NCBI RefSeq assembly: GCF_000960085.1 | Contig: NZ_JYGT01000010.1 | Location: 248,001-312,000 of the forward strand | DNA: 64,000 nucleotides | Origin: Streptococcus infantis | GTDB taxonomy: Bacteria; Bacillota; Bacilli; Lactobacillales; Streptococcaceae | Direction: 5' to 3' | Part shown: positions 51,677-62,169 of the stretch, in pieces | How the letters are laid out: every line of letters begins with the position of its first letter | Position numbering within the stretch: position 1 is the first letter of the stretch | Notes under the pieces: generated by a model | What the model was told of the DNA's origin: nothing | Databases searched by the model: none | What the model saw: only the letters and a program-made list of their open reading frames with translations | Position numbers and translations under genes: made by a program

Positions 51677-52357
51677 ATGTATAGTATTTCATTTCAAGAA
51701 GATTCGCTTTTACCAAGAGAGAGACTAGTCAAAGAAGGAGTAGAAGCACTCAGCAACCAAGAATTACTGGCAATATTACTAAGGACAGGCACAAAACAGG
51801 CTAATGTTTTTGAAATAGCGCAGAAGGTCTTAAATCAGCTGACATGTTTAACTGACCTCAAAAGAATGAGTCTACAGGAATTGCAGACTCTATCGGGTAT
51901 TGGACGTGTTAAGGCTATCGAATTGCAAGCCGTTATTGAATTAGGCTACCGTATCCATAAAAAGGAAACAGTGGAAATGGAGAGTATTCTTAGCAGTCGT
52001 AAATTAGCTAAAAAGATGCAGTCTGAGCTTGGAGATAAAAAACAAGAGCACCTAGTGGCGCTCTATCTGAATACTCAAAATCAAATCATTCATCAGCAGA
52101 CTATTTTTATCGGGTCTGCCACGAGAAGCATTGCTGAACCGAGGGAAATTCTCCACTACGCTTTGAAGCATATGGCAACATCTGTGATTCTGGTTCACAA
52201 TCATCCATCAGGAGCAGTGGTTCCTAGCCCCAATGATGACCATGTTACGAAGCTTGTTAAAGAAGCCTGTGAATTAATGGGATTGGTCTTATTGGACCAT
52301 TTAATCGTCTCTCATTCTGATTATTTTAGTTACCGCGAGAAGACGGACTTGATATAG
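51677..52357 (+). CDS. radC: RadC family JAMM-domain protein
   Basis: 226 residues from ATG 51677 (GAGGAGG upstream; the GTG at 51662 lies inside the ribosome site). A helix-hairpin-helix part ([19 protein letters not shown]) precedes the JAMM domain with [15 protein letters not shown] near 172, the metal site. Despite its name RadC's repair role is doubtful; members occur on mobile elements and near recombination genes. It runs toward the reverse-strand gene at 52360. Confidence 0.92.
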   Translation: MYSISFQEDSLLPRERLVKEGVEALSNQELLAILLRTGTKQANVFEIAQKVLNQLTCLTDLKRMSLQELQTLSGIGRVKAIELQAVIELGYRIHKKETVEMESILSSRKLAKKMQSELGDKKQEHLVALYLNTQNQIIHQQTIFIGSATRSIAEPREILHYALKHMATSVILVHNHPSGAVVPSPNDDHVTKLVKEACELMGLVLLDHLIVSHSDYFSYREKTDLI

Positions 52358-52359
52358 GA

Positions 52360-52872
52360 TTATTTTTTGAAGTTTAGGGAACCCTGCTCAAACGCTTGTA
52401 AAGCATAGGACTCAACTTCGTTCATATCAATTTTAGGAAGAGGATCAATTGTAGGGACCAGCAACTTTTCTTGTACGATAACGTCAATAATAGCATTGAA
52501 GTCTTCAATTTTATAATACTTTTTTGAGTGGATCAAGATATCTCTGTAAAAAACAAGCGAAGAACGAAATCTGCCTTTAAATTTAGCATCTGCATTTTTA
52601 CAAAATGGTTTTGCCTTTTTAGACATTTCTTTCAGTTCTTTTTGTTTGTCTTTTAGTGAGAGTTTGTCTAGATACTCTTTATTCTTAGAAAATGATTGGT
52701 AACTTTCTGCCGTTAAAAGACTATATAGATTAGAAAGTTGAAAATAAACTTCTATTTTCTTTTCCTTATAGGTTGAGAAATGGTCAATTTCCTTGCTCTT
52801 AACAGATGAGAAAACATTAACATCTAAATCTCTCAAAAGCTCATGAGTAGAAGGTGGGTTAAGTTCATTCAT
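52360..52872 (-). CDS. Hypothetical streptococcal protein
   Basis: A 170-residue cytosolic helical protein, basic in the middle (KDKQKELKEMSKKAKPFCK) with an acidic C-terminus (PKIDMNEVESYALQAFEQG). No membrane segment, no known motif. It follows the GATase1-like gene on the same strand after 24 bp and likely shares its transcript. I do not recognise the family. Confidence 0.65.
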   Translation of the reverse strand: MNELNPPSTHELLRDLDVNVFSSVKSKEIDHFSTYKEKKIEVYFQLSNLYSLLTAESYQSFSKNKEYLDKLSLKDKQKELKEMSKKAKPFCKNADAKFKGRFRSSLVFYRDILIHSKKYYKIEDFNAIIDVIVQEKLLVPTIDPLPKIDMNEVESYALQAFEQGSLNFKK

Positions 52873-52896
52873 AATTAATTAACTAATTTATCGAAA

Positions 52897-53586
52897 TTAT
52901 AATTCATTGACGACATAGTCGAAAAGTGTTTTATCTTTGGGGCGATTTTCAAAGAGAAATTCAGGATGCCATTGAACACCAAGATAAGGGAAGCCGTCCG
53001 TAGTTGTAACAGCTTCAATAATACCATCTTTAGGATCATGTGCTACAACCTTAAGATTAGGAGCTAAATCTTTGATGCTCTGATGGTGGAAAGAATTGAT
53101 ATGAGAGATTTCTCCATAGATTTCTCTTAGAATAGTATCTGGTTCGGTGACAAGCCGATGAGTAGTGTATTCAGCGGAAGTATCTTGCCAATGATCTTCG
53201 ATATCTTGATAAAGAGACCCACCCATGGCTACGTTAAAGAGCTGAGTACCACGACAGACAGAAAAAATAGGTTTCTTTTGCTTGATTGCTTCTTTAATGA
53301 GGGCTAACTCAAAAATATCACGTTGAACGTGGTAATCGTCGCTATCAATAGCTTTTGGTTCACCATAGTATTTAGGGTCAACGTTTTGTCCACCAGTTAA
53401 AATAAGTTTATCAATTAAACTAATGTAGTAACCGGCCATTTCTTCATCACCAATTGGTAGGATAATGGGGATACCTCCAGCTTCCTTAACTCCTTCAACA
53501 AAGCCTTTGGCAGCATAACTCATCATAAGCTCATCGTCTGGATGGGCTTTTTCGTTTCCTGTAATCCCAATAACTGGTTTTTTCAT
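52897..53586 (-). CDS. Gamma-glutamyl-gamma-aminobutyrate hydrolase family protein
   Basis: 229 residues, a stand-alone class I glutamine amidotransferase fold. The nucleophile is in FSVCRGTQLFNVAMGG (Cys near 110) and the catalytic His and Glu in VQWHPEFLF near 203; PIILPIGD and KLILTGGQNVDPKYYGE are family motifs. PuuD-type members hydrolyse gamma-glutamyl-GABA in putrescine breakdown; the substrate here is unproven, though a polyamine link would fit the strain's polyamine operon. Fifteen bp separate it from rex. Confidence 0.9.
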   Translation of the reverse strand: MKKPVIGITGNEKAHPDDELMMSYAAKGFVEGVKEAGGIPIILPIGDEEMAGYYISLIDKLILTGGQNVDPKYYGEPKAIDSDDYHVQRDIFELALIKEAIKQKKPIFSVCRGTQLFNVAMGGSLYQDIEDHWQDTSAEYTTHRLVTEPDTILREIYGEISHINSFHHQSIKDLAPNLKVVAHDPKDGIIEAVTTTDGFPYLGVQWHPEFLFENRPKDKTLFDYVVNEL

Positions 53587-53601
53587 AAATCAATTCGCTT
53601 T

Positions 53602-54243
53602 CTAATCCTCTTTTCGCATAAAATAGAGGAGGGTTTGAAGTTCGCTAGTAAGATCGACATACTGAACAACTACGTCTTTAGGAAGATGTAGATGAACAGG
53701 AGAAAAACTGAGGATACCTTTGATACCAGCATCAACCAAAAGTTCCGCAACTTCTTGAGATTTAACACTAGGAACAGTAAGAATAGCAGTTTTAACATCA
53801 CTATCCTTAATTTTATCCTTTATTTGAGAGATTCCATAGATTGGAACACCGTCGGGTGTCTTGGTACCAACCTCAGGATGATCATCTAGGTCAAAAGCCA
53901 TGATGATTTTCATTTTGTTACGCTCATGAAAGCGGTAGTGGAGGAGGGCATGTCCCATATTACCAATACCTACAAGCATCACATTGGTAATAGAATTATC
54001 ATTTAAGAGATCAGCGAAAAAGTTCATGAGCTTTTTAACATCATATCCAAAACCACGTCGTCCAAGTTCCCCAAAGTAGGAGAAATCACGACGAACAGTC
54101 GCAGAATCAATACCAATTGCCTCCGCTATTTGTTTGGAATTAGCTCTTTCAATTTTTTCAGCATTAAATCTTTTAAAAATACGATAGTAGAGAGATAGTC
54201 TCTTTGCTGTTGCTTTAGGAATAGCAGACTGTTTTTCTTTCAC
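53602..54243 (-). CDS. rex: Redox-sensing transcriptional repressor Rex
   Basis: 213 residues. An N-terminal winged helix ([20 protein letters not shown]) is followed by a Rossmann domain with [11 protein letters not shown] that binds NADH/NAD+ and controls DNA binding, and a C-terminal swap helix (LYFMRKED). Rex represses fermentation and NADH-reoxidation genes when NADH is low. A loose Rex-like sequence (TTGTGAAAAAAGCAACAA, 54282-54299) lies upstream and may mediate self-control. Confidence 0.95.
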   Translation of the reverse strand: MKEKQSAIPKATAKRLSLYYRIFKRFNAEKIERANSKQIAEAIGIDSATVRRDFSYFGELGRRGFGYDVKKLMNFFADLLNDNSITNVMLVGIGNMGHALLHYRFHERNKMKIIMAFDLDDHPEVGTKTPDGVPIYGISQIKDKIKDSDVKTAILTVPSVKSQEVAELLVDAGIKGILSFSPVHLHLPKDVVVQYVDLTSELQTLLYFMRKED

Positions 54244-54302
54244 AAAATCACAACCTTTCTATCTACTATTTTATAGAAAGTTTGTGAAAAAAGCAACAAT
54301 AA

Positions 54303-54332
54303 CGAAAAAAAAACTAAGAAAAATCTTAGTTT
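54303..54332 (-). terminator. Rho-independent terminator (reverse strand)
   Basis: AAACTAAGA and TCTTAGTTT around a 4-nt loop, with an A run on the forward strand that becomes a T run in the leftward transcript. It ends the DUF4649 transcript ahead of rex. Confidence 0.8.
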
Positions 54333-54540
54333 AGCTATTTTCGTGGTAAGATTTTAAAAAACGATAGAGATCACCAAGAAGCCCCTGATAGATTTCTACT
54401 CCATTATGTGTTAATGAAGTAATAAGGGTCGTATCAGGAAGAGTTACACAACCTGATAGAGAAAGCATGAGTGCTTCATAATCTTCATATTCTTGCACAC
54501 GTTCAACTTTATAAGGATCCTTGTAAGTTAATCGAAACAT
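54331..54540 (-). CDS. DUF4649 family protein
   Basis: A 69-residue protein opening MFRLTYKDPYKVERVQEYED, with SLSGCVTLPDTTLI in the middle. I know this small family from lactic acid bacteria next to DUF1831 and cysteine desulfurase genes; no function is assigned. It lies 9 bp after the DUF1831 gene and is the last gene before a terminator. Confidence 0.8.
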   Translation of the reverse strand: MFRLTYKDPYKVERVQEYEDYEALMLSLSGCVTLPDTTLITSLTHNGVEIYQGLLGDLYRFLKSYHENS

Positions 54541-54549
54541 AACGACCTT

Positions 54550-54897
54550 CTATCTTTCGCTTTTTGTAAATACACCACGTTCAACCAGACTATCCATCAA
54601 GAAGTAGAATTTCTCTTGGTGAATATGTGTTTCCTCAGACTTAAAAATATCAACTAAGCGGAGTCCAGATTTATCAGTGATATTAATCTTTGCGCCTGAT
54701 AGGTCTTTATTGATGATAATCTTAAGCTGGAAACCTTCTCCACTATTTGGAACTTTTTCAAGTAGACGTGTGAGTTCATAATTACCAACTTTAGTTTCAA
54801 AGAAAGTATTATCTTTAAGAGTAAATTTCTTTACAGTTGGGCTAAGTGTGTAATCGTAACGGCAATTTTTAAGTTTAATTGTTTGTTCGAATGCCAT
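54550..54897 (-). CDS. DUF1831 family protein
   Basis: 115 residues from ATG 54897, with GGAGG 8 nt upstream; a longer frame into the desulfurase gene is not supported. A beta-rich protein containing RYDYTLSPTVKKFTLKDNTF. The family is found in lactic acid bacteria and consistently follows a cysteine desulfurase gene, which suggests a part in sulfur transfer, but this is inference. Confidence 0.85.
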   Translation of the reverse strand: MAFEQTIKLKNCRYDYTLSPTVKKFTLKDNTFFETKVGNYELTRLLEKVPNSGEGFQLKIIINKDLSGAKINITDKSGLRLVDIFKSEETHIHQEKFYFLMDSLVERGVFTKSER

Positions 54898-54901
54898 TGA
54901 G

Positions 54902-56017
54902 TTATCCTCCGATGATATTTTTAAGAGTTTTAGCAAGAGTTATCATTTCTTGTTCTGTATTTTGAGGTGAAATGCTGACGCGGACAGATTCGTGTAAGCG
55001 AGGCGAATCTTCTCCATAAAAAGCCTGAAGAACATGACTGACTTGAACAACACCAGCAGTACAAGCAGAACCAGTCGAGATAGAAATTCCGTCAAGATCT
55101 AGACGAAGTAGCAGTAGGTCATTGCGTTGTCCTGGAAATCCAATGTTGAGGACATAGGGAAGTTGCTCTTTACCTTGGTTTAGATAGTAGTTTGATCCAT
55201 CCATTTCACCTAAAAATGTTTCTTGTAGTTTTTGAACTTTTTCGAAATTAGGCTCTATATGTTCAAGATCATCCTTTAGAGCTGCGACCATCCCTATAAT
55301 TGCAGGAAGGTTTTCTGTTCCTGCTCTTTTTTTCTGTTCTTGATCTCCACCGTGTAGATAAGAATCAAAATCTGTAGAAGCTGCATAGAGGAAACCAACG
55401 CCTTTAGGACCATAAAACTTATGAGCAGAAGCACTGAGAAAATCAATCCCCAATTCTTCAGGGAGAATCTCTAATTTACCCACCGCCTGGACTGCATCAA
55501 CATGATAAACAGCTGGATGATTTTTTAGAACATCACCAATTTCATCAATCGGTAATAGAGTTCCTGTTTCATTGTTTGCAAACATAGTTGAAACTAGAAT
55601 GGTATCTTCACGGAGTGCATTTTTGACTTGGTCTGCAGTGATTTCTTGATTTTCAGGTTCTAGAATTGTCACTTCAAACCCGAAATTTTCAACCAAATAT
55701 TCAATTGGTTCAAGAACTGCGTGATGCTCAATAGCAGTAGTAATGATGTGTTTCCCACGCCCTTGGTGGCGAAGGCAGTAACCAATAATTGCTGTATTAT
55801 TACTTTCTGTACCACCAGAGGTGAAGAAAACGTGCTGTGGCTTTGTTCCTAGTAAACTCGCTAACTCTTGACGCGCTTCTCGTAATAATTTACCTGCTTG
55901 ACGTCCATGGCTATGAATACTAGAAGGGTTCCCATATGTTTCTTGCATGACTTGAGTCATTGCTGAGATAGCTACAGGTGACATGGGTGTCGTAGCAGCA
56001 TTATCCAAATAAATCAA
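54902..56017 (-). CDS. Cysteine desulfurase (IscS/NifS type)
   Basis: A 371-residue PLP enzyme releasing sulfur from cysteine for cofactors or tRNA thiolation. PLP lysine in SASAHKFYGPKG near 202, catalytic cysteine in STGSACTAGVV near 322, start YLDNAATTPMSP. The loop carrying the cysteine is long, as in IscS-type enzymes. No scaffold gene is adjacent; in streptococci a separate suf cluster handles Fe-S clusters, so a tRNA-thiolation role is likely. Confidence 0.93.
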   Translation of the reverse strand: MIYLDNAATTPMSPVAISAMTQVMQETYGNPSSIHSHGRQAGKLLREARQELASLLGTKPQHVFFTSGGTESNNTAIIGYCLRHQGRGKHIITTAIEHHAVLEPIEYLVENFGFEVTILEPENQEITADQVKNALREDTILVSTMFANNETGTLLPIDEIGDVLKNHPAVYHVDAVQAVGKLEILPEELGIDFLSASAHKFYGPKGVGFLYAASTDFDSYLHGGDQEQKKRAGTENLPAIIGMVAALKDDLEHIEPNFEKVQKLQETFLGEMDGSNYYLNQGKEQLPYVLNIGFPGQRNDLLLLRLDLDGISISTGSACTAGVVQVSHVLQAFYGEDSPRLHESVRVSISPQNTEQEMITLAKTLKNIIGG

Positions 56018-56032
56018 AAACTCACCTAATTT

Positions 56033-56983
56033 CTATTTAAATTTAAATAGTGGACTAACTGGTTTTCTTTCATGAATACGAACCATGGCATCACCAATTA
56101 ATTCGCTTGCAGTAATGTATTGTACATTTTTTGGTTTTTTACTTTCTGTTACGACAGAATCTGTAACCAAAATTTCCTTGATATTAGCTGCATCAAGCAA
56201 TTCTGCAGCACCGTCAACGAAAAGTCCGTGACTTGAAACTGCATAGATTTCAGTCGCTCCATCGCGTTCTAAGATTTTGGCAGCTTCAGAGAAAGTACGA
56301 CCTGTATTTAGAATATCATCAATCAAGATTGCTTTCTTGCCTTCAACCTCACCGATAATATATCCTTGGCTACGTTCAGAATCATCTTGAGCATAGTCGA
56401 TGATAGCAATCGGTGCATCAAGGTACTCAGCAAGGCTACGAGCACGTTTTACACCTGAATTTTTAGGGCTAACAACAACCACATCTGAACCTGTCAAACC
56501 TTTATCACAATAATGTTTTGCAAAAAGAGGAATTGTGTAGAGGTTATCAACAGGAATATCAAAGAAACCTTGAACCTGAACAGCGTGAAGATCAAGTGTC
56601 AATACACGACTAACTCCAGCTTTAACCAACATATTTGCAACAAGTTTAGCCGTAAGAGGTTCGCGAGAAGAAGCGATACGGTCTTGACGAGCGTAACCAA
56701 AATAAGGCATGACAACATTGATTGTATTTGCACTAGCACGAACACAGGCATCAACAGTGATTAAAAGTTCCATCAAATGATTGCTAACAGGATAAGAAGT
56801 AGACTGGATGATATAAACATCATAGCCACGAACACTTTCTTCTATGTTAACTTGGATTTCACCATCTGAAAATTGACGTGATGATAATTTTCCAAGTGGA
56901 ACACCTGCAGCATCTGCAATTTTTTGAGCAATTTCATGGTTTGATGAAAGTGAAAAAAGCTTCATATTCTTTGTATCTGACAT
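56033..56983 (-). CDS. prs: Ribose-phosphate pyrophosphokinase
   Basis: 316 residues. Makes PRPP from ribose 5-phosphate and ATP for nucleotide, His and Trp synthesis. Motifs: [22 protein letters not shown], the metal-binding [24 protein letters not shown] and the PRPP loop [11 protein letters not shown]. By memory it is closer to the second streptococcal paralogue (prs2) than to prs1. It heads the leftward cluster with the desulfurase 15 bp downstream. Confidence 0.95.
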   Translation of the reverse strand: MSDTKNMKLFSLSSNHEIAQKIADAAGVPLGKLSSRQFSDGEIQVNIEESVRGYDVYIIQSTSYPVSNHLMELLITVDACVRASANTINVVMPYFGYARQDRIASSREPLTAKLVANMLVKAGVSRVLTLDLHAVQVQGFFDIPVDNLYTIPLFAKHYCDKGLTGSDVVVVSPKNSGVKRARSLAEYLDAPIAIIDYAQDDSERSQGYIIGEVEGKKAILIDDILNTGRTFSEAAKILERDGATEIYAVSSHGLFVDGAAELLDAANIKEILVTDSVVTESKKPKNVQYITASELIGDAMVRIHERKPVSPLFKFK

Positions 56984-57106
56984 TGATAAACCGTCCTCTA
57001 TAAACTAAGTGAATCAGCAAAAGGAAACAAATTTAAAACAAGTGTTTTCTGTTACAGATTCTAATATTTTTTATCTCTTTTATTTTATCAAAAAAAGTTG
57101 ATTATT

Positions 57107-57676
57107 TCAGGATTTTTTCATATTTTCTATAAATCGAACTAATTTTGAAGGTGCATTCTTGTATTCGATATCATTTGCCTGTAAAAACTCCTGAAAATCA
57201 AGACTTCCCTGGTCTCCATTTTCGACTTCCAACTCTAGTTCATAATCAACAACATCGAAGTAGCTACTTTGATCAAGTGCCATCAGTCCGATAGAGGTCT
57301 CTTTCTCATAACGAACAGTGGTTAAACAACCTAAAACAATCCATCCACTTGGTGAAACACCTCGATTTGAAAGTTCTTCTAAAATCATTCCCTGAGGAAG
57401 TTTACATTCTTCCAAACATTTCTTTGCCTCTTCTAGAGTGAGCGCTTGATTGTATTCCATATTTCCAACTTTTTGAGGGATTTTTATGGTTAATTCGGCA
57501 CTATTTTCAAATGTACGAATGCGCATGGCAATCTTATGTTGACGAAGATAAAAACCAGGTGTATCTAAGTAGTAATTTTTTTGTGTAATCGGTGAAATTT
57601 CTGAAAATTTGCCTTGCAATCTCTGATATTCTTCTTTACTGAGAAGTGTTTTCATTTCAATTTCTAAATGTTTCAT
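57107..57676 (-). CDS. CYTH domain protein
   Basis: 189 residues. The N-terminal EIEMK motif (ExExK) and alternating charged beta strands (YYLDTPGFYLRQHKIAMRIR; VDYELELEVENG) form the CYTH tunnel fold of inorganic triphosphatases and adenylate cyclases. Bacterial members of this size usually hydrolyse tripolyphosphate or thiamine triphosphate. It is divergent from relQ, with which it is a standard neighbour in Firmicutes. Confidence 0.9.
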   Translation of the reverse strand: MKHLEIEMKTLLSKEEYQRLQGKFSEISPITQKNYYLDTPGFYLRQHKIAMRIRTFENSAELTIKIPQKVGNMEYNQALTLEEAKKCLEECKLPQGMILEELSNRGVSPSGWIVLGCLTTVRYEKETSIGLMALDQSSYFDVVDYELELEVENGDQGSLDFQEFLQANDIEYKNAPSKLVRFIENMKKS

Positions 57677-57708
57677 TTTTTCAACCTTTTCTTTATATTT
57701 GAAAGCGA

Positions 57709-57723
57709 TTTATGGTATAATAA
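57709..57723 (+). promoter_or_regulatory. Extended -10 promoter of the relQ operon
   Basis: ATGG followed by TATAAT at about 57714-57721, with a 5' leader of some 80 nt before the relQ ATG. Confidence 0.5.
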
Positions 57724-57809
57724 GCATTGTATTTATTGTATCTGATTTTCACTAGAAAATCAAAAACTAGATAAATTATAGTGTAGAGAGAATTGGACGT
57801 AAGAGTTAT

Positions 57810-58481
57810 ATGATTACAGAATGGGAAGAATTTTTAGATCCTTACATTCAAGCTGTCGGAGAATTGAAAATTAAACTCCGAGGTATCCGAAAACAATATC
57901 GAAAACAAAATAAACATTCTCCTATTGAGTTTGTCACAGGTCGCGTAAAGCCGATTGAAAGCATCAAAGAAAAAATGGCACGTCGTGGAATAACCTATGA
58001 CACGCTTGAACAAGATTTGCAAGATATTGCAGGATTGCGTGTGATGGTTCAATTTGTAGACGACGTGAATGAGGTTGTATCTATCCTTCGTAAAAGACAG
58101 GATATGAGAGTTGTTCAAGAACGAGATTATATCACTCATCGTAAGGCGTCAGGTTATCGTTCTTACCATGTAGTTATTGAATATACAGTCGATACTATAA
58201 ATGGTGCAAAAACCATCTTAGTTGAGATTCAAATTCGTACGTTGGCAATGAACTTTTGGGCGACGATTGAACATTCACTCAACTATAAATACCAAGGAGA
58301 TTTCCCGGAAGAAATCAAGGAAAGACTTGAGATTACTGCTAGAATTTCTCATCAGCTAGACGAAGAAATGAGTAAGATACGTGCTGATATCCAGGAAGCG
58401 CAAGCACTCTTTGATCCTTTGCACAGAAAATTAAATGACGGGGTAGGAAACAGTGACGATACCGATGAAGAATACAGGTAA
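57810..58481 (+). CDS. relQ: Small alarmone synthetase RelQ
   Basis: A 223-residue GTP pyrophosphokinase of the small alarmone synthetase type, without hydrolase or regulatory domains. RelA/SpoT synthetase motifs: [20 protein letters not shown] and [12 protein letters not shown], then [19 protein letters not shown]. It makes (p)ppGpp and is product-activated as a tetramer in relatives. The gene heads an operon with NAD kinase, a pseudouridine synthase and pta; the NAD kinase ATG lies inside its 3' end. Confidence 0.95.
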   Translation: MITEWEEFLDPYIQAVGELKIKLRGIRKQYRKQNKHSPIEFVTGRVKPIESIKEKMARRGITYDTLEQDLQDIAGLRVMVQFVDDVNEVVSILRKRQDMRVVQERDYITHRKASGYRSYHVVIEYTVDTINGAKTILVEIQIRTLAMNFWATIEHSLNYKYQGDFPEEIKERLEITARISHQLDEEMSKIRADIQEAQALFDPLHRKLNDGVGNSDDTDEEYR

Positions 58482-59283
58482 ACGAATTGACCTAATTGCC
58501 AACCGTAAACCTCAGAGTCAAAAGGTTCTTTTTGAATTAAAAGATCGCTTAAAAAAGAATAATTTTATCCTGAATGATAAGAATCCAGACATCGTTATCT
58601 CTATTGGTGGAGATGGCATGTTACTGTCTGCATTTCATAAATATGAAAACCAACTCGATAAGGTGCGTTTTATTGGGGTCCATACTGGTCACTTAGGTTT
58701 TTATACGGATTATCGTGATTTTGAGTTGGATCAATTAGTCACAAATTTACAGCTGGATAATGGAGCTCGAGTTTCTTATCCGCTCTTAAGTGTTAAAATA
58801 TTTCTTGAAAATGGAGAAGTCAAGTCTTTCCGAGCACTAAATGAGGCTAGTATTCGTCGAGCGGATCGCACTATGGTTGCGGATGTTATTATTAATCATG
58901 TTCCTTTTGAACGTTTTCGAGGAGACGGCTTGACGGTTTCAACGCCGACAGGAAGTACAGCTTATAATAAATCACTTGGTGGAGCAGTACTGCATCCAAC
59001 CATAGAAGCCTTACAATTAGCTGAAATTGCCAGTTTGAACAACCGAATCTACCGCACACTTGGTTCTTCAATTATTGTTCCTAAGAAAGATAAAATCGAA
59101 CTAATACCAACTCGAAATGATTATCATACTATCTCTATCGATAATAGTATCTATTCTTTCCGAAATATTGAAAAAATAGAGTACCAAATCGACCACCACA
59201 AGATTCATTTCGTAGCCACTCCAAGCCACACCAGTTTTTGGAATCGTGTTAAAGATGCCTTTATTGGTGAGGTGGACGAATGA
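58465..59283 (+). CDS. ppnK: NAD kinase
   Basis: 272 residues from ATG 58465, the family start [15 protein letters not shown]; a GTG at 58453 is in frame. [10 protein letters not shown] near 50 is the catalytic GGDG, and [18 protein letters not shown] near 155 is the second conserved block. It phosphorylates NAD to NADP in the cytosol. It overlaps relQ by 17 nt and the pseudouridine synthase gene by 4 nt, so all three are co-translated. Confidence 0.95.
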   Translation: MKNTGKRIDLIANRKPQSQKVLFELKDRLKKNNFILNDKNPDIVISIGGDGMLLSAFHKYENQLDKVRFIGVHTGHLGFYTDYRDFELDQLVTNLQLDNGARVSYPLLSVKIFLENGEVKSFRALNEASIRRADRTMVADVIINHVPFERFRGDGLTVSTPTGSTAYNKSLGGAVLHPTIEALQLAEIASLNNRIYRTLGSSIIVPKKDKIELIPTRNDYHTISIDNSIYSFRNIEKIEYQIDHHKIHFVATPSHTSFWNRVKDAFIGEVDE

Positions 59284-60179
59284 GGTTTCAATTTATTGCC
59301 GACGAACATGTTAAGGTAAAAACCTTTCTAAAGAAACATGAGGTTTCTAAAGGTTTACTTGCCAAGATTAAGTTTCGAGGTGGTGATATCCGAGTGAATG
59401 GGCATCCACAGAACGCTACCTATCTCTTAGATATTGGGGATGAGGTTGTCGTTGATATTCCTCCAGAAGAAGGTTTCGAGACACTGGAAGCAATTGATTA
59501 TCCGCTAGATATTCTATTTGAAGATGATCATTTCTTGATTATTAATAAACCCTTTGGTGTTGCATCTATTCCTAGCGTCAATCATTCCAATACCATTGCC
59601 AACTTTATCAAGGGTTACTATGTCAAACAGAACTATGAAAACCAACAAGTTCACATCGTTACTAGACTTGATAGAGATACCTCTGGCTTGATGCTTTTTG
59701 CAAAACATGGCTACGCGCATGCTAGATTAGACAAGCAATTGCAGAGAAAGGCTATTGAAAAGCGTTATTACGCGCTAGTCAAGGGAGATGGACATCTGGA
59801 ACCACAGGGAGAAATCATCGCTCCAATAGCCCGAGATGAAGATTCTATCATCACTCGACGAGTAGCAAAGGGTGGGAAATATGCTCATACGTCCTATCAA
59901 ATCGTGGCATCTTACGGGAATATTCACTTAGTTGATATTCGTCTCCATACTGGGAGAACCCACCAGATTCGGGTTCATTTCTCGCATATTGGGTTTCCAT
60001 TACTCGGAGATGACCTTTATGGTGGAAGTTTAGACCACGGCATAGAGCGCCAGGCTCTACATTGCCATTACTTATCGTTCTATCATCCGTTCTTAAAAGA
60101 ACAGTTAGAGCTAGAAAGCCCACTACCGGATGATTTCGACACACTTATTACACAGTTATCAAATAATAAATTATCTTAA
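59280..60179 (+). CDS. RluA/RluD family pseudouridine synthase
   Basis: 299 residues. A short N-terminal S4-like part ([23 protein letters not shown]) precedes the catalytic domain, whose aspartate is in [14 protein letters not shown] near 125; [20 protein letters not shown] is the second motif. It modifies uridines in rRNA or tRNA; the site cannot be told from sequence. ATGA overlaps with ppnK. Confidence 0.92.
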   Translation: MRFQFIADEHVKVKTFLKKHEVSKGLLAKIKFRGGDIRVNGHPQNATYLLDIGDEVVVDIPPEEGFETLEAIDYPLDILFEDDHFLIINKPFGVASIPSVNHSNTIANFIKGYYVKQNYENQQVHIVTRLDRDTSGLMLFAKHGYAHARLDKQLQRKAIEKRYYALVKGDGHLEPQGEIIAPIARDEDSIITRRVAKGGKYAHTSYQIVASYGNIHLVDIRLHTGRTHQIRVHFSHIGFPLLGDDLYGGSLDHGIERQALHCHYLSFYHPFLKEQLELESPLPDDFDTLITQLSNNKLS

Positions 60180-60194
60180 AAGGAGTCAAAACTC

Positions 60195-61169
60195 ATGGAA
60201 GTTTTTGAAAGTTTGAAAGCCAACTTAGTTGGTAAAAATGCACGCATCGTTTTACCTGAAGGTGAAGAACCACGTATCCTTCAAGCTACGAAGCGTTTGG
60301 TAAAAGAAACAGAAGTTATCCCTGTCCTATTAGGAAACCCTGAAAAAATTAAAATCTATCTTGAAATCGAAGGAATTACAGAAGGTTACGAAATCATTGA
60401 TCCAGAACACTACCCACAATTTGAAGAAATGGTAGCTGCGCTTGTTGAACGTCGTAAAGGAAAAATGACAGAAGAAGAAGCAAGAGAAGTGCTTGTTAAT
60501 GATGTTAACTACTTTGGTGTAATGTTAGTCTATATGGGCTTAGTAGACGGTATGGTTTCAGGAGCTATTCACTCTACAGCTTCAACAGTTCGTCCAGCTC
60601 TTCAAATCATTAAGACTCGTCCGAATGTGAGCCGTACATCAGGTGCCTTCCTTATGGTTCGTGGAACTGAACGTTACTTGTTTGGTGACTGTGCTATCAA
60701 CATCAACCCCGATGCTGATGCCCTGGCTGAAATCGCGATTAACTCAGCGATCACAGCTAAGATGTTTGGTATCGAACCTAAGATTGCTATGCTTAGCTAT
60801 TCAACTAAGGGATCAGGCTTTGGTGAAAGTGTCGATAAGGTTGTTGAAGCAACAAAAATCGCTCATGAGCTTCGTCCAGACCTTGAAATTGATGGCGAAT
60901 TGCAATTTGACGCTGCTTTTGTTCCAGAAACTGCAGCTCTTAAAGCACCTGGAAGTAATGTAGCTGGACAAGCTAATGTCTTTATCTTCCCAGGTATTGA
61001 AGCAGGTAATATCGGTTACAAGATGGCTGAACGTCTCGGTGGATTTGCTGCAGTTGGACCTGTTTTGCAAGGTCTTAACAAACCAGTAAATGACCTTTCT
61101 CGCGGATGTAACTCTGACGATGTTTACAAATTAACTCTTATCACTGCAGCACAAGCTGTTCATCAATAA
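60195..61169 (+). CDS. pta: Phosphate acetyltransferase
   Basis: A 324-residue short-form phosphotransacetylase (catalytic PTA_PTB domain only), converting acetyl-CoA to acetyl phosphate. Motifs: VLPEGEEPRILQATKRL at the start, SGAIHSTASTVRPALQII near 119, GFGESVDKVVEAT near 206 and the C-terminal PVNDLSRGCNSDDVY. AAAGGAG lies before the ATG. It closes the relQ operon and is followed by a terminator. Confidence 0.96.
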   Translation: MEVFESLKANLVGKNARIVLPEGEEPRILQATKRLVKETEVIPVLLGNPEKIKIYLEIEGITEGYEIIDPEHYPQFEEMVAALVERRKGKMTEEEAREVLVNDVNYFGVMLVYMGLVDGMVSGAIHSTASTVRPALQIIKTRPNVSRTSGAFLMVRGTERYLFGDCAININPDADALAEIAINSAITAKMFGIEPKIAMLSYSTKGSGFGESVDKVVEATKIAHELRPDLEIDGELQFDAAFVPETAALKAPGSNVAGQANVFIFPGIEAGNIGYKMAERLGGFAAVGPVLQGLNKPVNDLSRGCNSDDVYKLTLITAAQAVHQ

Positions 61170-61176
61170 GAATTTT

Positions 61177-61215
61177 ATCCCTCTTTTCCTCTTGGATAAA
61201 GGGGGATTTCTCTTT
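61177..61215 (+). terminator. Terminator after pta
   Basis: ATCCCTCTTT pairs with AAAGGGGGAT (one G-U), followed by a T-rich run. Confidence 0.75.
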
Positions 61216-61317
61216 TTACTGGCACAATTCATCTGCAAAAATAGCTGAAATATGGTAAAATAGTCAATAATCATCTATGTTAATTAGAATAAGTTTGTAT
61301 GAAGAAAAGGAAATAAA

Positions 61318-62169
61318 ATGGCAACTATTCAATGGTTTCCTGGACACATGTCTAAGGCGCGTCGTCAGGTTCAGGAAAATTTAAAATTTGTTGATTTTGT
61401 GACGGTTTTAGTTGATGCACGTTTACCCTTGTCTAGTCAAAATCCGATGCTGACTAAAATCATCGGAGATAAACCAAGACTATTGATTTTGAACAAAGCA
61501 GACCTTGCGGACCCAGCATTAACTAAAGAGTGGCGTCAATACTTTGAATCACAAGGTATTCAGACACTTGCTATTAACTCTAAGGAACAAATAACAGTAA
61601 AAGTCGTAACGGAAGCTGCTAAGAAACTCATGGCAGATAAAATCGCTCGTCAGAAGGAACGTGGTATTCAAATCGAGACCTTGCGTACCATGATCGTTGG
61701 GATTCCAAACGCTGGTAAATCAACGCTGATGAACCGTTTGGCTGGTAAGAAAATTGCTGTAGTTGGTAACAAACCAGGTGTGACAAAGGGCCAACAATGG
61801 CTCAAAACAAATAAAGATTTGGAAATCTTGGACACTCCAGGGATTCTCTGGCCAAAATTCGAAGATGAAACTGTCGCTCTTAAACTTGCCCTTACAGGAG
61901 CCATCAAGGATCAGTTGCTTCCAATGGATGAAGTGACAATTTTTGGTCTTAATTACTTTAAAACACATTATCCTGAAAAGCTTCAAGAACGTTTTAAACA
62001 AATGAATCTGGACGACGAAGCTCCAGAAATCATCATGGATATGACTCGTATTCTTGGTTTCCGTGATGATTACGATCGTTTTTACAACCTTTTTGTAAAA
62101 GAAGTTCGTGATGGAAAACTAGGCAACTATACATTAGATACATTGGAAGACCTCAATGGCAACAATTAA
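61318..62169 (+). CDS. rbgA: Ribosome biogenesis GTPase RbgA (YlqF)
   Basis: 283 residues. A circularly permuted GTPase: the G4 motif LNKADL (near 59) precedes G1 [12 protein letters not shown] (near 126) and G3 DTPG (near 172), as in YlqF/RbgA. The N-terminal [14 protein letters not shown] and the C-terminal ANTAR-like RNA-binding tail are present. It is needed for late 50S assembly. AAGGAAA lies before the ATG, and the gene overlaps rnhB by 14 nt. Confidence 0.95.
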   Translation: MATIQWFPGHMSKARRQVQENLKFVDFVTVLVDARLPLSSQNPMLTKIIGDKPRLLILNKADLADPALTKEWRQYFESQGIQTLAINSKEQITVKVVTEAAKKLMADKIARQKERGIQIETLRTMIVGIPNAGKSTLMNRLAGKKIAVVGNKPGVTKGQQWLKTNKDLEILDTPGILWPKFEDETVALKLALTGAIKDQLLPMDEVTIFGLNYFKTHYPEKLQERFKQMNLDDEAPEIIMDMTRILGFRDDYDRFYNLFVKEVRDGKLGNYTLDTLEDLNGNN

